Assembly: GCA_035310145.1 (NCBI GenBank)
Contig: DATGEL010000146.1
Coordinates: forward strand, 1 to 51,038
Length of the DNA: 51,038 nucleotides
Source of the DNA: Dehalococcoidia bacterium
GTDB lineage: Bacteria; Chloroflexota; Dehalococcoidia; CAUJGQ01
Direction: 5' to 3'
The number at the start of each line of letters is the position of its first letter. Position 1 is the first letter of the stretch. Below, in pieces: positions 8,353-16,338 of the stretch. The notes below the pieces were generated by a model. It ran no database searches and was not told where the DNA came from. It saw only the letters and a program-made list of their open reading frames with translations. Both the position numbers and the translations under genes were made by a program.

Positions 8353-10035
8353 ATGGCCGAGATCGAGGGCAGCCAGATCGTGGCGCGGGCGCTCAAAGAC
8401 CAGGGCGTGGAGATGATCTTCACCGTCGTCGGCGGGCCGGTGATCGAAACGGTCGGGGCCTGCGGCGACCTCGGCATCCGCCCGATCGGCTGCCGCCACG
8501 AGCAGGCCGCCGTGCTCATGGCCCAGGCCTACCAGTACGTCGGCGGCGACCCCGGCGTGGCGATCCTCGCCTCCGGCCCGGCCGTGACCAACGGCATCAC
8601 CGGCGCGCACGTCGCCCGCGACAACTGCTGGCCCGTGCTCATACTCGGCGGCTCCAGCGCCCTGCGGCAGCGCGGCCGCGGCGCCTTCCAGGAAACTGAC
8701 TCGGTCACGATGATGCGGCCCGTCTGCAAATGGGTCGGCCAGGCCGACAGCGCCGCCCGCCTGCCCGAACTGATCGCGCTGGCGATGCGCGAGATGATGT
8801 CTGGCCGCCCCGGCCCCGTCTATCTCGACCTGCCCGCCGACGTGCTGCAGACGAAGCTCGACGAGGAGAACGTCCGCTTCTTTCCTGCCGTGAAGCTGCC
8901 GCCGCCGCCCGCCGCCGACCCCGTCGCGATCGAGCGCGCCGCCGACCTGCTGGCCGAGGCCGAGCGCCCCGTGCTGCTGCTGGGCAAGGGCGTGCGCTGG
9001 TCGCAGCCCTACCGCGAGCTGCGCGAGCTGGTGGAGACGGTGCACCTGCCCTTCCTGCCCTCGCCCATGGGTCGCGGCTTCCTGCCCGACGACCATCCAT
9101 TGAACATGAGCGCCGCCCGCGGCACGGCGATGCGCGGCGCCGACGTGGTGCTGGTGCTGGGCGCGCGGCTGAACTGGATGTTCGGCATGGGCCGCGGCCT
9201 GGCGCCCGATGCGAAGATCGTGCAGATCGACATCGACCCGGCCGAGATCGGCCACAACCGCGAGCCGGAGGTCGGCATCGTCGCCGACGCGGGCGCCGCG
9301 CTGCGCCAGCTCAACACCGCGCTGGAAGGCCGCGCCGCCGGCCTCGCCGAGCGCCGCGCCGAGGGCGCCTGGCTCTCCGACCTGCGCGAGGCGCGCGGTA
9401 AGAACGAGCAGGCCGTGGACAACCTGCTGAACTCGGACATGACGCCGATGACGCCGCACCGCCTGCTTAAAGAGGCGCGCGACGTGCTGCCGCGCGACGC
9501 GATCATCACCGTGGACGGGCAGGTGATCCTGGCGACCGGCCGCCAGGTGCTGCAGAGCTACACGCCCGCCAGCCGGCTCAACTCCGGCTCCAACGGCTGC
9601 ATGGGCGTGGGCGTGCCCTTCGCCATCGGCGCCAAGCTGGCGCGGCCGCGGGCGCCCGTGCTTTCGGCGAACGGCGACTGCGCCTTCGGCTTCAACGGCA
9701 TGGAGATCGAGACCGCGGTGCGCACCGGCGCCGACGTGGTCTTCCTGGTGGATAACAACCAGGGGATCATGGGCGGCGTGCTGGAGAAGCGCATGTTCCA
9801 CGAGCCGCACCCGGAGCGCGTGGCGATGTACACGCCGAGCGCCCGCTACGACAAGATCATGGAGGCGTTCGGCGGCTACAGCGAGCACGTCGAGCAGCCG
9901 CACGAGGTCGGGCCGGCGCTGCGCCGCGCCTTCGCCGCCGGCCGTCCGGCGCTGGTCGATGTCTCGGTCGATCCGAACGCCGTCTGGCCGATCCCGACGG
10001 CGGGCGCCCGCGCCAGCGCGCTCATGGGGTATTAG
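8353..10035 (+). CDS. Thiamine-diphosphate enzyme, oxalyl-CoA decarboxylase/acetolactate synthase-like
   Basis: ThDP-dependent enzyme of 560 aa with the three-domain pyruvate-oxidase architecture. The catalytic Glu is E50 in CRHEQAAVLMAQAY. The Mg/ThDP motif is G441-D442-C443 followed by N468-N469 (GD-x-NN spacing about 28), with Cys in place of the usual Gly/Ser. The middle-domain block PMGRGFLPDDHPLNMSAARG and the nearby GARLNWMFGMG strongly resemble oxalyl-CoA decarboxylase rather than acetolactate synthase. The next gene is a family III CoA transferase, the partner expected for formyl/oxalyl-CoA exchange. Function is inferred from these two points; another 2-oxoacyl-CoA or 2-hydroxyacyl-CoA lyase activity is possible. 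GGAGAA precedes the ATG at 8353. Confidence 0.85.
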   Translation: MAEIEGSQIVARALKDQGVEMIFTVVGGPVIETVGACGDLGIRPIGCRHEQAAVLMAQAYQYVGGDPGVAILASGPAVTNGITGAHVARDNCWPVLILGGSSALRQRGRGAFQETDSVTMMRPVCKWVGQADSAARLPELIALAMREMMSGRPGPVYLDLPADVLQTKLDEENVRFFPAVKLPPPPAADPVAIERAADLLAEAERPVLLLGKGVRWSQPYRELRELVETVHLPFLPSPMGRGFLPDDHPLNMSAARGTAMRGADVVLVLGARLNWMFGMGRGLAPDAKIVQIDIDPAEIGHNREPEVGIVADAGAALRQLNTALEGRAAGLAERRAEGAWLSDLREARGKNEQAVDNLLNSDMTPMTPHRLLKEARDVLPRDAIITVDGQVILATGRQVLQSYTPASRLNSGSNGCMGVGVPFAIGAKLARPRAPVLSANGDCAFGFNGMEIETAVRTGADVVFLVDNNQGIMGGVLEKRMFHEPHPERVAMYTPSARYDKIMEAFGGYSEHVEQPHEVGPALRRAFAAGRPALVDVSVDPNAVWPIPTAGARASALMGY

Positions 10036-10037
10036 GG

Positions 10038-10124
10038 AGGAAATAGGAACGAGGAAATAGAAAACAGGAACGAGACGCACGTCCCCAGGTTCCGATTTCC
10101 TATCTTCTCGCTCCCATTTCCTAG
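10038..10124. repeat. Purine-rich inverted repeat of heptamer family (copy 1)
   Basis: The left arm (10038-10064) is built from AGGAAATAGGAACGAGG-like units. The right arm (10094-10124) is its imperfect reverse complement. The pair fills the gap between the ThDP-enzyme gene and the CoA transferase and could fold into a long hairpin. Related units occur at 23454-23495 and 41181-41264. Confidence 0.65.
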
Positions 10125-10139
10125 TCACGGAGGCGCCTC

Positions 10140-11372
10140 ATGACCGAACCCGTATCCGAAGCGACCGGCCCGCTCGCCGGCATCACGATCCTCGACTTCA
10201 CCCGCTTTCAGCAGGGGACGTTCGGCTCGCTGCTGCTGGCGGACCTGGGCGCCGACGTGATCAAGGTCGAGCAGCCCGGCGGCGATCCCGGCCGCACGCT
10301 GGGCAACCACGTCGACGGCTTCTCCTCGTACTTCGAGTCGCTCAACCGCAACAAGCGCAGCATCTGCATCGATCTGCGCCTGCCCGAGGGGCGCGACCTG
10401 GTGAAGCGGCTGGCTCGCCGCGCCGATATCGTCTCCGAGAACTTCCGCCCCGGCACGATGGAGAAGCTGGGGCTGAGCTACGAGGAACTCTCCAAGGAGA
10501 ACCCGGCGCTGATCTTCGCCTCGGCCAGCATGTTCGGCCCGCGCGGGCCGCGTGGGCACGATCCGGGCTATGACACGATCGCGCAGGCGGCCGGCGGCAT
10601 GATGATGTTCAACCGCCGCTTCAACAAGGCCTTCGGCCACAACGATGACACGCCGCGGCCGGCCCAGCCCGGCAGCGCCGACCAGGTGGGCGGCATGATG
10701 TTCGCGCACGGCATGCTCGCCGCACTCGTACACCGGCTGCGCACCGGCCGCGGGCAGAAGGTCGATGTCTCGCTCTACGGCAGCCAGATCGCGCTGCAGG
10801 GCATCCATTTCGTGCAGGCGCTGCACCACGCGCCGCTGCGCCCGCCCGGCCAGTCCTCCGCCGTGCTCTCGCACCGCGCCCTCTGCGGCGACGGCCTCTG
10901 GATCGCCTTCGGCTTCCTGGAGAAGAGCAAGTGGCCAAACTTCGCCCGCGGCCTGGGGCTGGACGAGCTGATTGACGACCCGCGCTTCGCCACACCGCAG
11001 GGGCGCGGCAAGAACCACGGCGAGCTGGTGGAGATCATCGACGCGACCGTGATCCAGCGCCCCGCCGCCGAGTGGATCGAGCAGCTCCGCGCCAACGACT
11101 GCCCCTGCACGATCGCCCAGGACTACACGATGATCGCCGAGGACGAGCAGGCGCTGGCCAACGGCTACGTCGCCGTCTACGAGCACCCGCAGGGCACGGT
11201 GAAGGCGCCCGGCCTCGTGGCCACGCTGGAAGGCAGCCCGGCCAGCATTCGCCGCCACGCGCCGCTCGTGCCCGGCGAGCATTCGCGCGAGATCCTCTGC
11301 GAGGCCGGCTTTTCGGAAGAAGAGATCGGTGCGCTGCTCGCCACGGGTGCGGTGCGCTGCGCCGAAGCTTGA
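10140..11372 (+). CDS. CaiB/BaiF family III CoA transferase
   Basis: CoA transferase of 410 aa, typical length for formyl-CoA:oxalate/carnitine CoA transferases. The opening PLAGITILDFTRFQQGTFGS and the segment LGADVIKVEQPGGDPGR are family hallmarks. The catalytic Asp that forms the acyl anhydride is D181 in GSADQVGGMM. The VDVSLYGSQIALQG segment matches the interlocked-dimer core. It lies 104 bp after the oxalyl-CoA-decarboxylase-like gene in the same direction, suggesting the pair activates and decarboxylates a carboxylic acid, with oxalate the first guess. Substrate specificity is not proven. An intrinsic terminator follows at 11428. Confidence 0.9.
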   Translation: MTEPVSEATGPLAGITILDFTRFQQGTFGSLLLADLGADVIKVEQPGGDPGRTLGNHVDGFSSYFESLNRNKRSICIDLRLPEGRDLVKRLARRADIVSENFRPGTMEKLGLSYEELSKENPALIFASASMFGPRGPRGHDPGYDTIAQAAGGMMMFNRRFNKAFGHNDDTPRPAQPGSADQVGGMMFAHGMLAALVHRLRTGRGQKVDVSLYGSQIALQGIHFVQALHHAPLRPPGQSSAVLSHRALCGDGLWIAFGFLEKSKWPNFARGLGLDELIDDPRFATPQGRGKNHGELVEIIDATVIQRPAAEWIEQLRANDCPCTIAQDYTMIAEDEQALANGYVAVYEHPQGTVKAPGLVATLEGSPASIRRHAPLVPGEHSREILCEAGFSEEEIGALLATGAVRCAEA

Positions 11373-11427
11373 CGCGGAGCCGTCGCTCCCGCCGCTCCTT
11401 GCTCGTGAAGGTTCGGGCCAAAAGGTG

Positions 11428-11457
11428 AAGCCGCGCCGAGCGCGGCTTCTTCGTTCC
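11428..11457 (+). terminator. Intrinsic terminator after the CoA transferase
   Basis: AAGCCGCGC (11428-11436) pairs perfectly with GCGCGGCTT (11440-11448) around a 3-nt loop, followed by CTTCGTTCC. It separates the CoA-transferase operon from the pilus locus. Confidence 0.7.
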
Positions 11458-11694
11458 CAGCTCCGCGCCAGGTGCAGCGCGCCGCCGGATCGCCCGGCTG
11501 CGCCTGCCGAGACAGCATGACGGCCCCGGCGCGCGATCGCCACGGACCCCGCGGGCGGCGCGGCCAGTAACGGAACAGTAATGACGCTGCAATAAATCGT
11601 CAAGTCCCCTTATCTCCTGCGCGAACCGTCTCGATAGCTTCAGTAACCGGACAGCCGTTCCGGGCCATGCCGGCGAGAGCCGCCGGCCGATATG

Positions 11695-11808
11695 CCCCCG
11701 ACAAGGGCAAACCCGTCGAGAGGCGGGGGCGCAATGCCACGGGCCTTCGGCCGATCCGTGCGGCACAGCTTCGCCGGAGCGGCACAGGCAGCCGGGCTGC
11801 CGAAGGCG
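11695..11808 (+). promoter_or_regulatory. Cyclic-di-GMP-I (GEMM-I) riboswitch
   Basis: The sequence follows the GEMM-I consensus in order. GGGCAAACC (11705-11713) leads into a hairpin, CCCGTC/GGCGGG (11712-11717 and 11722-11727), capped by a GNRA tetraloop GAGA. Then come GCGCAATGCCACGGGCC (11729-11745), the second stem, and the 3' block CAGGCAGCCGGGCTGCC (11785-11801). In known GEMM-I RNAs the tetraloop docks on the second helix and c-di-GMP binds at the junction. It lies about 185 nt before the first Flp pilin gene, which fits c-di-GMP control of surface attachment. Whether it turns expression on or off is not evident. Confidence 0.85.
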
Positions 11809-11829
11809 CAGCGATCGGGTCTGCGATGC

Positions 11830-11862
11830 GGCCGCTGTCGGGTACCGGAGCCGGCAGCGGCC
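11830..11862 (+). promoter_or_regulatory. Hairpin downstream of the riboswitch (candidate expression platform)
   Basis: GGCCGCTG (11830-11837) pairs perfectly with CAGCGGCC (11855-11862). It is followed by TTACGC rather than a T run, so if it is the switching element it may act by Rho-dependent or translational means, or as a weak terminator. Confidence 0.4.
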
Positions 11863-11992
11863 TTACGCTGCCGAGTTTGAAGCGAGGGGGGACGCGCTCA
11901 GTACGAAGACCACAACACGCCCTGCCCTGACAACCCAACGATCCACCAAGCGTTCAGCTCAATCCCCACAAACTGATGAGGAGACCCATCAA

Positions 11993-12181
11993 ATGTCGAT
12001 CATCGACCGCGTGTTCGTGCAGTTCCTGACCGCCGTTTCCAGCCGCAAGGACGAAGAGGGCCAGGGGCTGGCCGAGTACGGCCTGATCCTCGCGCTGATC
12101 GCCGTCGTCTGCGTCGCCGCCCTGACGCTGCTGGGCAACAAGGTCAGCGGCGTGCTGAGCAGTGTCGCCGGCAGCATCTAA
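11993..12181 (+). CDS. flp: Flp/Fap-type pilin 1
   Basis: Structural subunit of a Tad-type (type IVb) pilus, 62 aa. A short basic/acidic leader ends in EEG, after which the mature protein would begin QGLAEYGLILALIA, with Glu at +5 and Tyr at +6 as in Flp prepilins. One hydrophobic helix and a short Gly/Ser tail make up the mature chain. GAGGAGACC precedes the ATG. It is the first of four tandem pilin genes behind the GEMM riboswitch. A prepilin peptidase is not in the window. Confidence 0.93.
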   Translation: MSIIDRVFVQFLTAVSSRKDEEGQGLAEYGLILALIAVVCVAALTLLGNKVSGVLSSVAGSI

Positions 12182-12241
12182 GACGTGCGGCGCACCGCAG
12201 CCGGCTGCCCCCAGCAAACGCCGATGAAGAGGATCTCCTGC

Positions 12242-12430
12242 ATGGCGATTTTCGACCGCGCGTGGGTGCAGCTGGCTTGTGGACTTGCCGCGGAGCGGGG
12301 CGAAGAGGGCCAGAGCCTGGCCGAGTTCGCCCTGATCGTCGCCCTGGTCGCGCTGCTGTGTGTGGCCTCGCTGGCCGCGCTCAAGGGCGGAATCAGCAAG
12401 ACGCTCGGCAGCATCGCCGGCAGCCTGTAG
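12242..12430 (+). CDS. Flp-type pilin 2 (divergent paralogue)
   Basis: Second Flp pilin, 62 aa from the ATG at 12242, with AGAGGA 8 nt upstream; in-frame ATGs further up are less well placed. The processing site is EEG followed by QSLAEFALIVALVALL, so the conserved Tyr after Glu+5 is Phe here. It is the most divergent of the four: the C-terminal half LAALKGGISKTLGSIAGSL differs from the others, although the GSIAGSL ending is shared. It may be a minor pilin. It is followed by a 10-bp hairpin. Confidence 0.88.
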   Translation: MAIFDRAWVQLACGLAAERGEEGQSLAEFALIVALVALLCVASLAALKGGISKTLGSIAGSL

Positions 12431-12451
12431 CTACCGGCGGCAGAAGGATAA

Positions 12452-12481
12452 GGGCGGCGTCTCGCCGACGGGACGCCGCCC
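12452..12481 (+). terminator. Strong hairpin between pilin genes 2 and 3
   Basis: GGGCGGCGTC (12452-12461) pairs perfectly with GACGCCGCCC (12472-12481) around a 10-nt loop. There is no T run, so it may be a partial terminator or an mRNA 3'-end stabiliser rather than a full stop. Confidence 0.5.
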
Positions 12482-12506
12482 TCGTTCGGAGAGAGGAGAC
12501 CAAACG

Positions 12507-12695
12507 ATGTCGATCATCGACCGCGTGTTCATGCAGTTCGTGGGCGCTGTCTACAGCACGAAGAGTGAAGCGGGCCAGGGGCTGGCCGAGTACGGCCTGA
12601 TCCTCGCGCTGATCGCCGTCGTTTGCGTCGCCGCCCTGACGCTGCTGGGCGGCAACATCAGCAACGTGCTGAACAGCGTCGCCGGCAGCATTTAG
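12507..12695 (+). CDS. flp: Flp-type pilin 3
   Basis: Third Flp pilin, 62 aa, starting at the ATG 12507 with GAGAGGAGACC upstream. It is nearly identical to pilin 1 at the start (MSIIDRVF) and through the hydrophobic helix GQGLAEYGLILALIAVVC, and differs mainly in the leader and the tail GGNISNVLNSVAGSI. This is a recent duplication of pilin 1. The hairpins on both sides set it apart as its own mRNA segment. Confidence 0.92.
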   Translation: MSIIDRVFMQFVGAVYSTKSEAGQGLAEYGLILALIAVVCVAALTLLGGNISNVLNSVAGSI

Positions 12696-12706
12696 ATCGG
12701 TTCGCC

Positions 12707-12747
12707 GGCGGCGTCCTGGCCACGGCGGCCAGGACGCCGCCCAGTTT
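12707..12747 (+). terminator. Very strong hairpin between pilin genes 3 and 4
   Basis: GGCGGCGTCCTGGCC (12707-12721) pairs perfectly over 15 bp with 12727-12741 around a 5-nt loop, followed by CAGTTTC. It looks like a terminator with a weak T run; read-through would be needed to express pilin 4 and tadZ from the riboswitch promoter. Confidence 0.6.
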
Positions 12748-12786
12748 CACCGCCTGCTCGCACAGCAGCAGGAAGGGATACTCTTC

Positions 12787-12978
12787 ATGTCGATTTTCGG
12801 TCGCTTCTTCATACAGGGACTGCGGGCGGCGCAGCGGGGGCAGGGCGATGAACGCGGCCAGGGGCTGGCCGAGTACTCGCTGATCCTCGTGCTGGTCGCT
12901 CTGGTGTGTGTTGCCGCGCTGACGCTGTTGGGCGGCGGCATCAGCAGCGCCCTGAACAATATGGCTGGCTCCTTCTAG
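12787..12978 (+). CDS. Flp-type pilin 4
   Basis: Fourth Flp pilin, 63 aa. The leader is longer and more charged (RGQGDERG), followed by QGLAEYSLILVLVALVCVAA, keeping Glu+5 and Tyr+6. The tail GGGISSALNNMAGSF ends with the same AGS motif as the others. AAGGGA lies upstream of the ATG. It may be an alternative major or minor subunit. Confidence 0.9.
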   Translation: MSIFGRFFIQGLRAAQRGQGDERGQGLAEYSLILVLVALVCVAALTLLGGGISSALNNMAGSF

Positions 12979-13383
12979 GCGCGACGGCCGGGGGTGTGTG
13001 CCGGCGGCGCCGGCCGCACTCCTTCGGCCGCCACGTCCAGCTGGAGCGTGACGCCCGGCAGACGCCTGTGGTGCGACCGGGCAGCTCGTGACCGCACGGG
13101 GATGCGGACGGCCTGAAGGCTGCAGCAAGCGGCCGTCGGGCCGATGCCTGTCGCCGTGGGGCGTTGCGGTGAGCAGACATCGCGCGCAGCAGTATTCCGT
13201 CAACCCCTGCAGTGGCGGCAGCGGACTGCCGATTGATGTCTGTGGGAGTCCGGTGATGCGTGTAGTTCCTGCGGTGAGTGCGTCTCACCGCGGGCCGTTG
13301 CGGGTGAGAGCCGTTTCACAGCTGCTGCCAGGACGCCAACGCGCGGGAACGATCTGGAGAGCCGCGGACCCGGAGAGCGATCG
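12979..13383. other. 405-bp intergenic region between pilins and tadZ
   Basis: No convincing gene. Just after pilin 4, at about 12994-13019, two GCCGGC arms can form a GC-rich hairpin. A frame open from 13088 to 13387 encodes a Cys/Arg/Pro-rich peptide without domain features or a clear ribosome-binding site, so I do not call it. GGAGAG before 13384 is the tadZ ribosome-binding site. A separate tadZ promoter could lie here but I cannot point to one. Confidence 0.5.
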
Positions 13384-14619
13384 ATGAGCAAAAAGCCAAG
13401 TGTCGTCATTCTGGACCCCAACCTGGAGAACCGCGCCGAGGTGCACCGTACGCTCACGCTCGCCAACCTCTCCGTGCTGATGGAGGGCGGGCACGGCGTG
13501 GAGGGCCTCACGCTGATCCAGGAAACGCTGCCCGACGCCGTGCTGCTCGGCCTCGAGCATCCGGTCGAGCGCGGCCTGCAGACGCTGGAGGCGATCGCCG
13601 CTTCGCACCCGGACATGCCGGTGATCGTCTATTCGACGGTCGACGACGGCCCCGCCGTGCGCCGCGCGATGATCGCCGGCGCCAGCGACTATCTCGTCGC
13701 CCCGCTCAACGGCCGCACCGTCGGCGAGGCGATCCAGGCGGTGATCGAGCGCAGCGGCGCCACGGTCGCCGCCGGGGTGGCGCCCGCCGCGGGCACCGTG
13801 CCCGCGTCCAGCGCCGCCGCGCCCGCCGCGGCCGGCATGGTGATCACCGTGTTTGGCGCCAAGGGCGGCATCGGCAAGACGACGATCTCGACCAACCTGG
13901 CGGTGGCGCTGGCCACTCAGGGCCGCGCCTCCGTCGCCCTGGTCGACTTCGACACCCGCTTCGGCGACGTGGCGATCATGCTGGACGCCAGCTCGGAGAC
14001 GAGCCTGGCCGACGCGGCGCGCGACATCGACAAGCTCGACCGCACCTCGATCCGCCGCTATCTGACGCGCCACCCCTCGGGCGTCTCCCTGCTGCCGGCG
14101 TCGATGAACCCGGCCGACTGGGACGCGATCGACCTGGGCCAGATCGAGCGCGTCGTGCACCTGCTGGCGCAAACGCACGACTACGTCATCCTGGATACGC
14201 CGGGCGCCTTCAACGAGACGGTGGCCCTGGCGCTGGATCTGGCCACCGTCGTGCTGCTCGTCACCAGCATGGACATGGCCAGCATCAAGGACACCTCGCT
14301 CTGCCTCAACATGCTGCGCTCCTGGTCCTTCCCCGAAGAGAAGGTGCGGCTCACCGTCAACCACTCCAACCTGGCGAACAGCGTCAAAGAGTCCGACATC
14401 TCGCGCACGCTGGATTACCGCATCTTCTGGTCGATCCCCTACGACGACATGGTCTCGAAGAGCACGCAGGTGGGGCAGCCACTGGTGATGTGGCGGCCGA
14501 AGTCGCGCGCGGCGGCGAACCTCACGCACCTGGCGACGCTGCTCGGCGGCGGCGGCCCGGCGAAAGCACAGAAGCCGGCGAAGAGCCTGCTGGGGCGGCT
14601 GTTACCTTTCCTTAACTGA
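13384..14619 (+). CDS. tadZ: TadZ/CpaE pilus-localisation ATPase with pseudo-receiver domain
   Basis: Cytoplasmic factor that positions Tad pilus machinery, 411 aa. Residues 5-120 form a response-regulator-like receiver domain that has lost its phosphorylation chemistry: the position of the acceptor Asp reads VLLGLEHP (Gly56) and the usual Lys-Pro reads APLN. An Ala/Pro linker follows. Residues 152-400 are a MinD/ParA-type ATPase with the deviant Walker A motif KGGIGKTT (160-167) and the switch-like stretch YVILDTPGAFNE. This layout is known for CpaE/TadZ, whose atypical receiver acts in dimerisation and polar targeting. The tadA gene follows 156 bp later. Confidence 0.92.
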   Translation: MSKKPSVVILDPNLENRAEVHRTLTLANLSVLMEGGHGVEGLTLIQETLPDAVLLGLEHPVERGLQTLEAIAASHPDMPVIVYSTVDDGPAVRRAMIAGASDYLVAPLNGRTVGEAIQAVIERSGATVAAGVAPAAGTVPASSAAAPAAAGMVITVFGAKGGIGKTTISTNLAVALATQGRASVALVDFDTRFGDVAIMLDASSETSLADAARDIDKLDRTSIRRYLTRHPSGVSLLPASMNPADWDAIDLGQIERVVHLLAQTHDYVILDTPGAFNETVALALDLATVVLLVTSMDMASIKDTSLCLNMLRSWSFPEEKVRLTVNHSNLANSVKESDISRTLDYRIFWSIPYDDMVSKSTQVGQPLVMWRPKSRAAANLTHLATLLGGGGPAKAQKPAKSLLGRLLPFLN

Positions 14620-14775
14620 CAGCGCGATCCGCCGAGCCGTCACGGCCTGAGCCGGGGCGGCTCGCGGTCCGATTAGCAGCAGTAGCGGCGCCGGCCCCCG
14701 GCGGTGCAGGGCGTCGTCCGGGTGCGCACACCCCCGCCACGACGATTCACCCCAGATAAGGCAGAGCGAACAGCG

Positions 14776-16326
14776 ATGGGCATCGACATCCGCAGGCATT
14801 TCGCGTCCAACGACGGCTCGCCGGAGCCGCCACCGCCCGAGGAGCCGCACGACGACGCCAGCCAGAGCGAGGCGGCGCAGGCGGCCAGCGGCACGGAACG
14901 GCCGGCGCTGCTGGCGGCGCGCTGGCTGGGCCGCGGCCGCGAACAGGCGCCGCCCTCCCCGCAGCGCATTCGCCGCCCGCTGGCGCCGGAGACGCCGGAG
15001 CCGGGCGAGACGGTCGCCATGACGGAGGAGCCGCGCGTCTCGCCGCAGATAGCCGGCCTAGAAGAGGCGAAGACGCGGGTGCACCGCCGCCTGATCCAGG
15101 AGCTGGAAGCCTCGCGGCTCGACCGCATGAGCGAAGACGAGGCGCGCACGGCGGTGGCGCAGGCCGCGCGGCAGTTGCTGACGCAGGAGATGCCGGAGGT
15201 CTACGGCCTGGCCCGCGATGAGGTGATCGCTGCCGTCACCGACGAAGTGCTCGGCCTCGGCCCGATCGAGAACATGATCCGCGACCCCAGCATCTCGGAG
15301 GTGATGATCAACGCGGCCGACGAGATCTTCTTCGAGCGCGCCGGCCGCATTCACCGCGCCAACGTGCGTTTCCGCGACAACGCCCACATCATGCGCATCG
15401 CCGAGCGCATCGTCTCGCGCGTCGGCCGGCGCGTGGACGAATCCTCGCCGATGGTGGACGCCCGCTTGCCCGACGGCTCGCGCGTCAACATCATCATCCC
15501 GCCGGTGGCGCCCAAGAGCCCCTGCATCACCATCCGCAAATTCAAAAAAGACAAGCTGACGCTCGAAGACCTGATGGGCTTCGGCTCGATCGCGCCCGAG
15601 GCCGTCACCTTCATGCGCGCCTGCGTGCACATCAAGCGCAACATCATCGTCTCCGGCGGCACCGGCTCCGGTAAGACGACGCTCTTGAACGCGCTCTCCG
15701 GCGCCATTCCGGACTACGAGCGGCTGGTGACGATCGAGGACCCGACCGAGCTGCGCCTGCAGCAGCCGCACGTCGTCACGCTGGAGGCGCGGCCGGCCAG
15801 CATCGAGGGCCGCGGCGAAGTCACCCAGCGCGATTTGGTGCGCAACGCCCTGCGTATGCGGCCGGACCGCATCATCATCGGCGAGGTGCGCGGCGGCGAA
15901 ACCTTCGACATGCTCCAGGCGATGAACACGGGCCACGAAGGTTCGATCAGCACAATCCATGCCAACAGCCCGCGTGACGCCGCCGCCCGCATGGAGAGCC
16001 TGGTGATGATGACGGGCATGGAGTTGCCGCTGCGCGTGATCCGCGAGCAGATCGCCTCCGCTATTCACCTGATCATCCAGCAGACGCGCTTCAGCGACGG
16101 CAGCCGCAAGGTGACGCACATCACCGAAGTGACCGGCCTCGAGGGCCAGACGCTGACCCTGCAAGACATCTTCCATTTCGAGCACGAGGGTATCGACAGC
16201 GAGGGCAAGGTCCGCGGCCGCATGAAATCCACCGGCATTCGCCCGACGTTCGCCGACGAGTTCTCGCTCGCGGGGCTCGATATCCCGGCGTCGATGTTCG
16301 CGGGCGACGGCCGCTGGGATCGCTAG
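14776..16326 (+). CDS. tadA: TadA/CpaF secretion ATPase
   Basis: Hexameric ATPase that powers Tad pilus assembly, 516 aa. A poorly conserved Pro/Glu-rich N-terminus of about 90 residues precedes the N-terminal domain, which starts around [20 protein letters not shown]. The Walker A motif is GGTGSGKTT (294-302). The Asp box, [20 protein letters not shown], and the Walker B stretch [12 protein letters not shown] follow, and the His box is [14 protein letters not shown]. All nucleotide-binding elements are intact. I prefer the ATG at 14776; a GTG at 14704 in the same frame is the alternative. It is followed after 12 bp by tadB. Confidence 0.94.
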   Translation: MGIDIRRHFASNDGSPEPPPPEEPHDDASQSEAAQAASGTERPALLAARWLGRGREQAPPSPQRIRRPLAPETPEPGETVAMTEEPRVSPQIAGLEEAKTRVHRRLIQELEASRLDRMSEDEARTAVAQAARQLLTQEMPEVYGLARDEVIAAVTDEVLGLGPIENMIRDPSISEVMINAADEIFFERAGRIHRANVRFRDNAHIMRIAERIVSRVGRRVDESSPMVDARLPDGSRVNIIIPPVAPKSPCITIRKFKKDKLTLEDLMGFGSIAPEAVTFMRACVHIKRNIIVSGGTGSGKTTLLNALSGAIPDYERLVTIEDPTELRLQQPHVVTLEARPASIEGRGEVTQRDLVRNALRMRPDRIIIGEVRGGETFDMLQAMNTGHEGSISTIHANSPRDAAARMESLVMMTGMELPLRVIREQIASAIHLIIQQTRFSDGSRKVTHITEVTGLEGQTLTLQDIFHFEHEGIDSEGKVRGRMKSTGIRPTFADEFSLAGLDIPASMFAGDGRWDR

Positions 16327-16338
16327 GGGGAGCGCACG

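Noticed and set aside
11667-11930. Possible 87-aa gene in the leader of the pilin cluster
   Set aside because: It covers the GEMM-I riboswitch, whose conserved RNA motifs explain the sequence better; the peptide is Arg/Gly-rich without features.
13088-13387. Possible 99-aa gene before tadZ
   Set aside because: No ribosome-binding site, Cys/Arg/Pro-rich peptide, and it runs into the tadZ start; probably non-coding leader.
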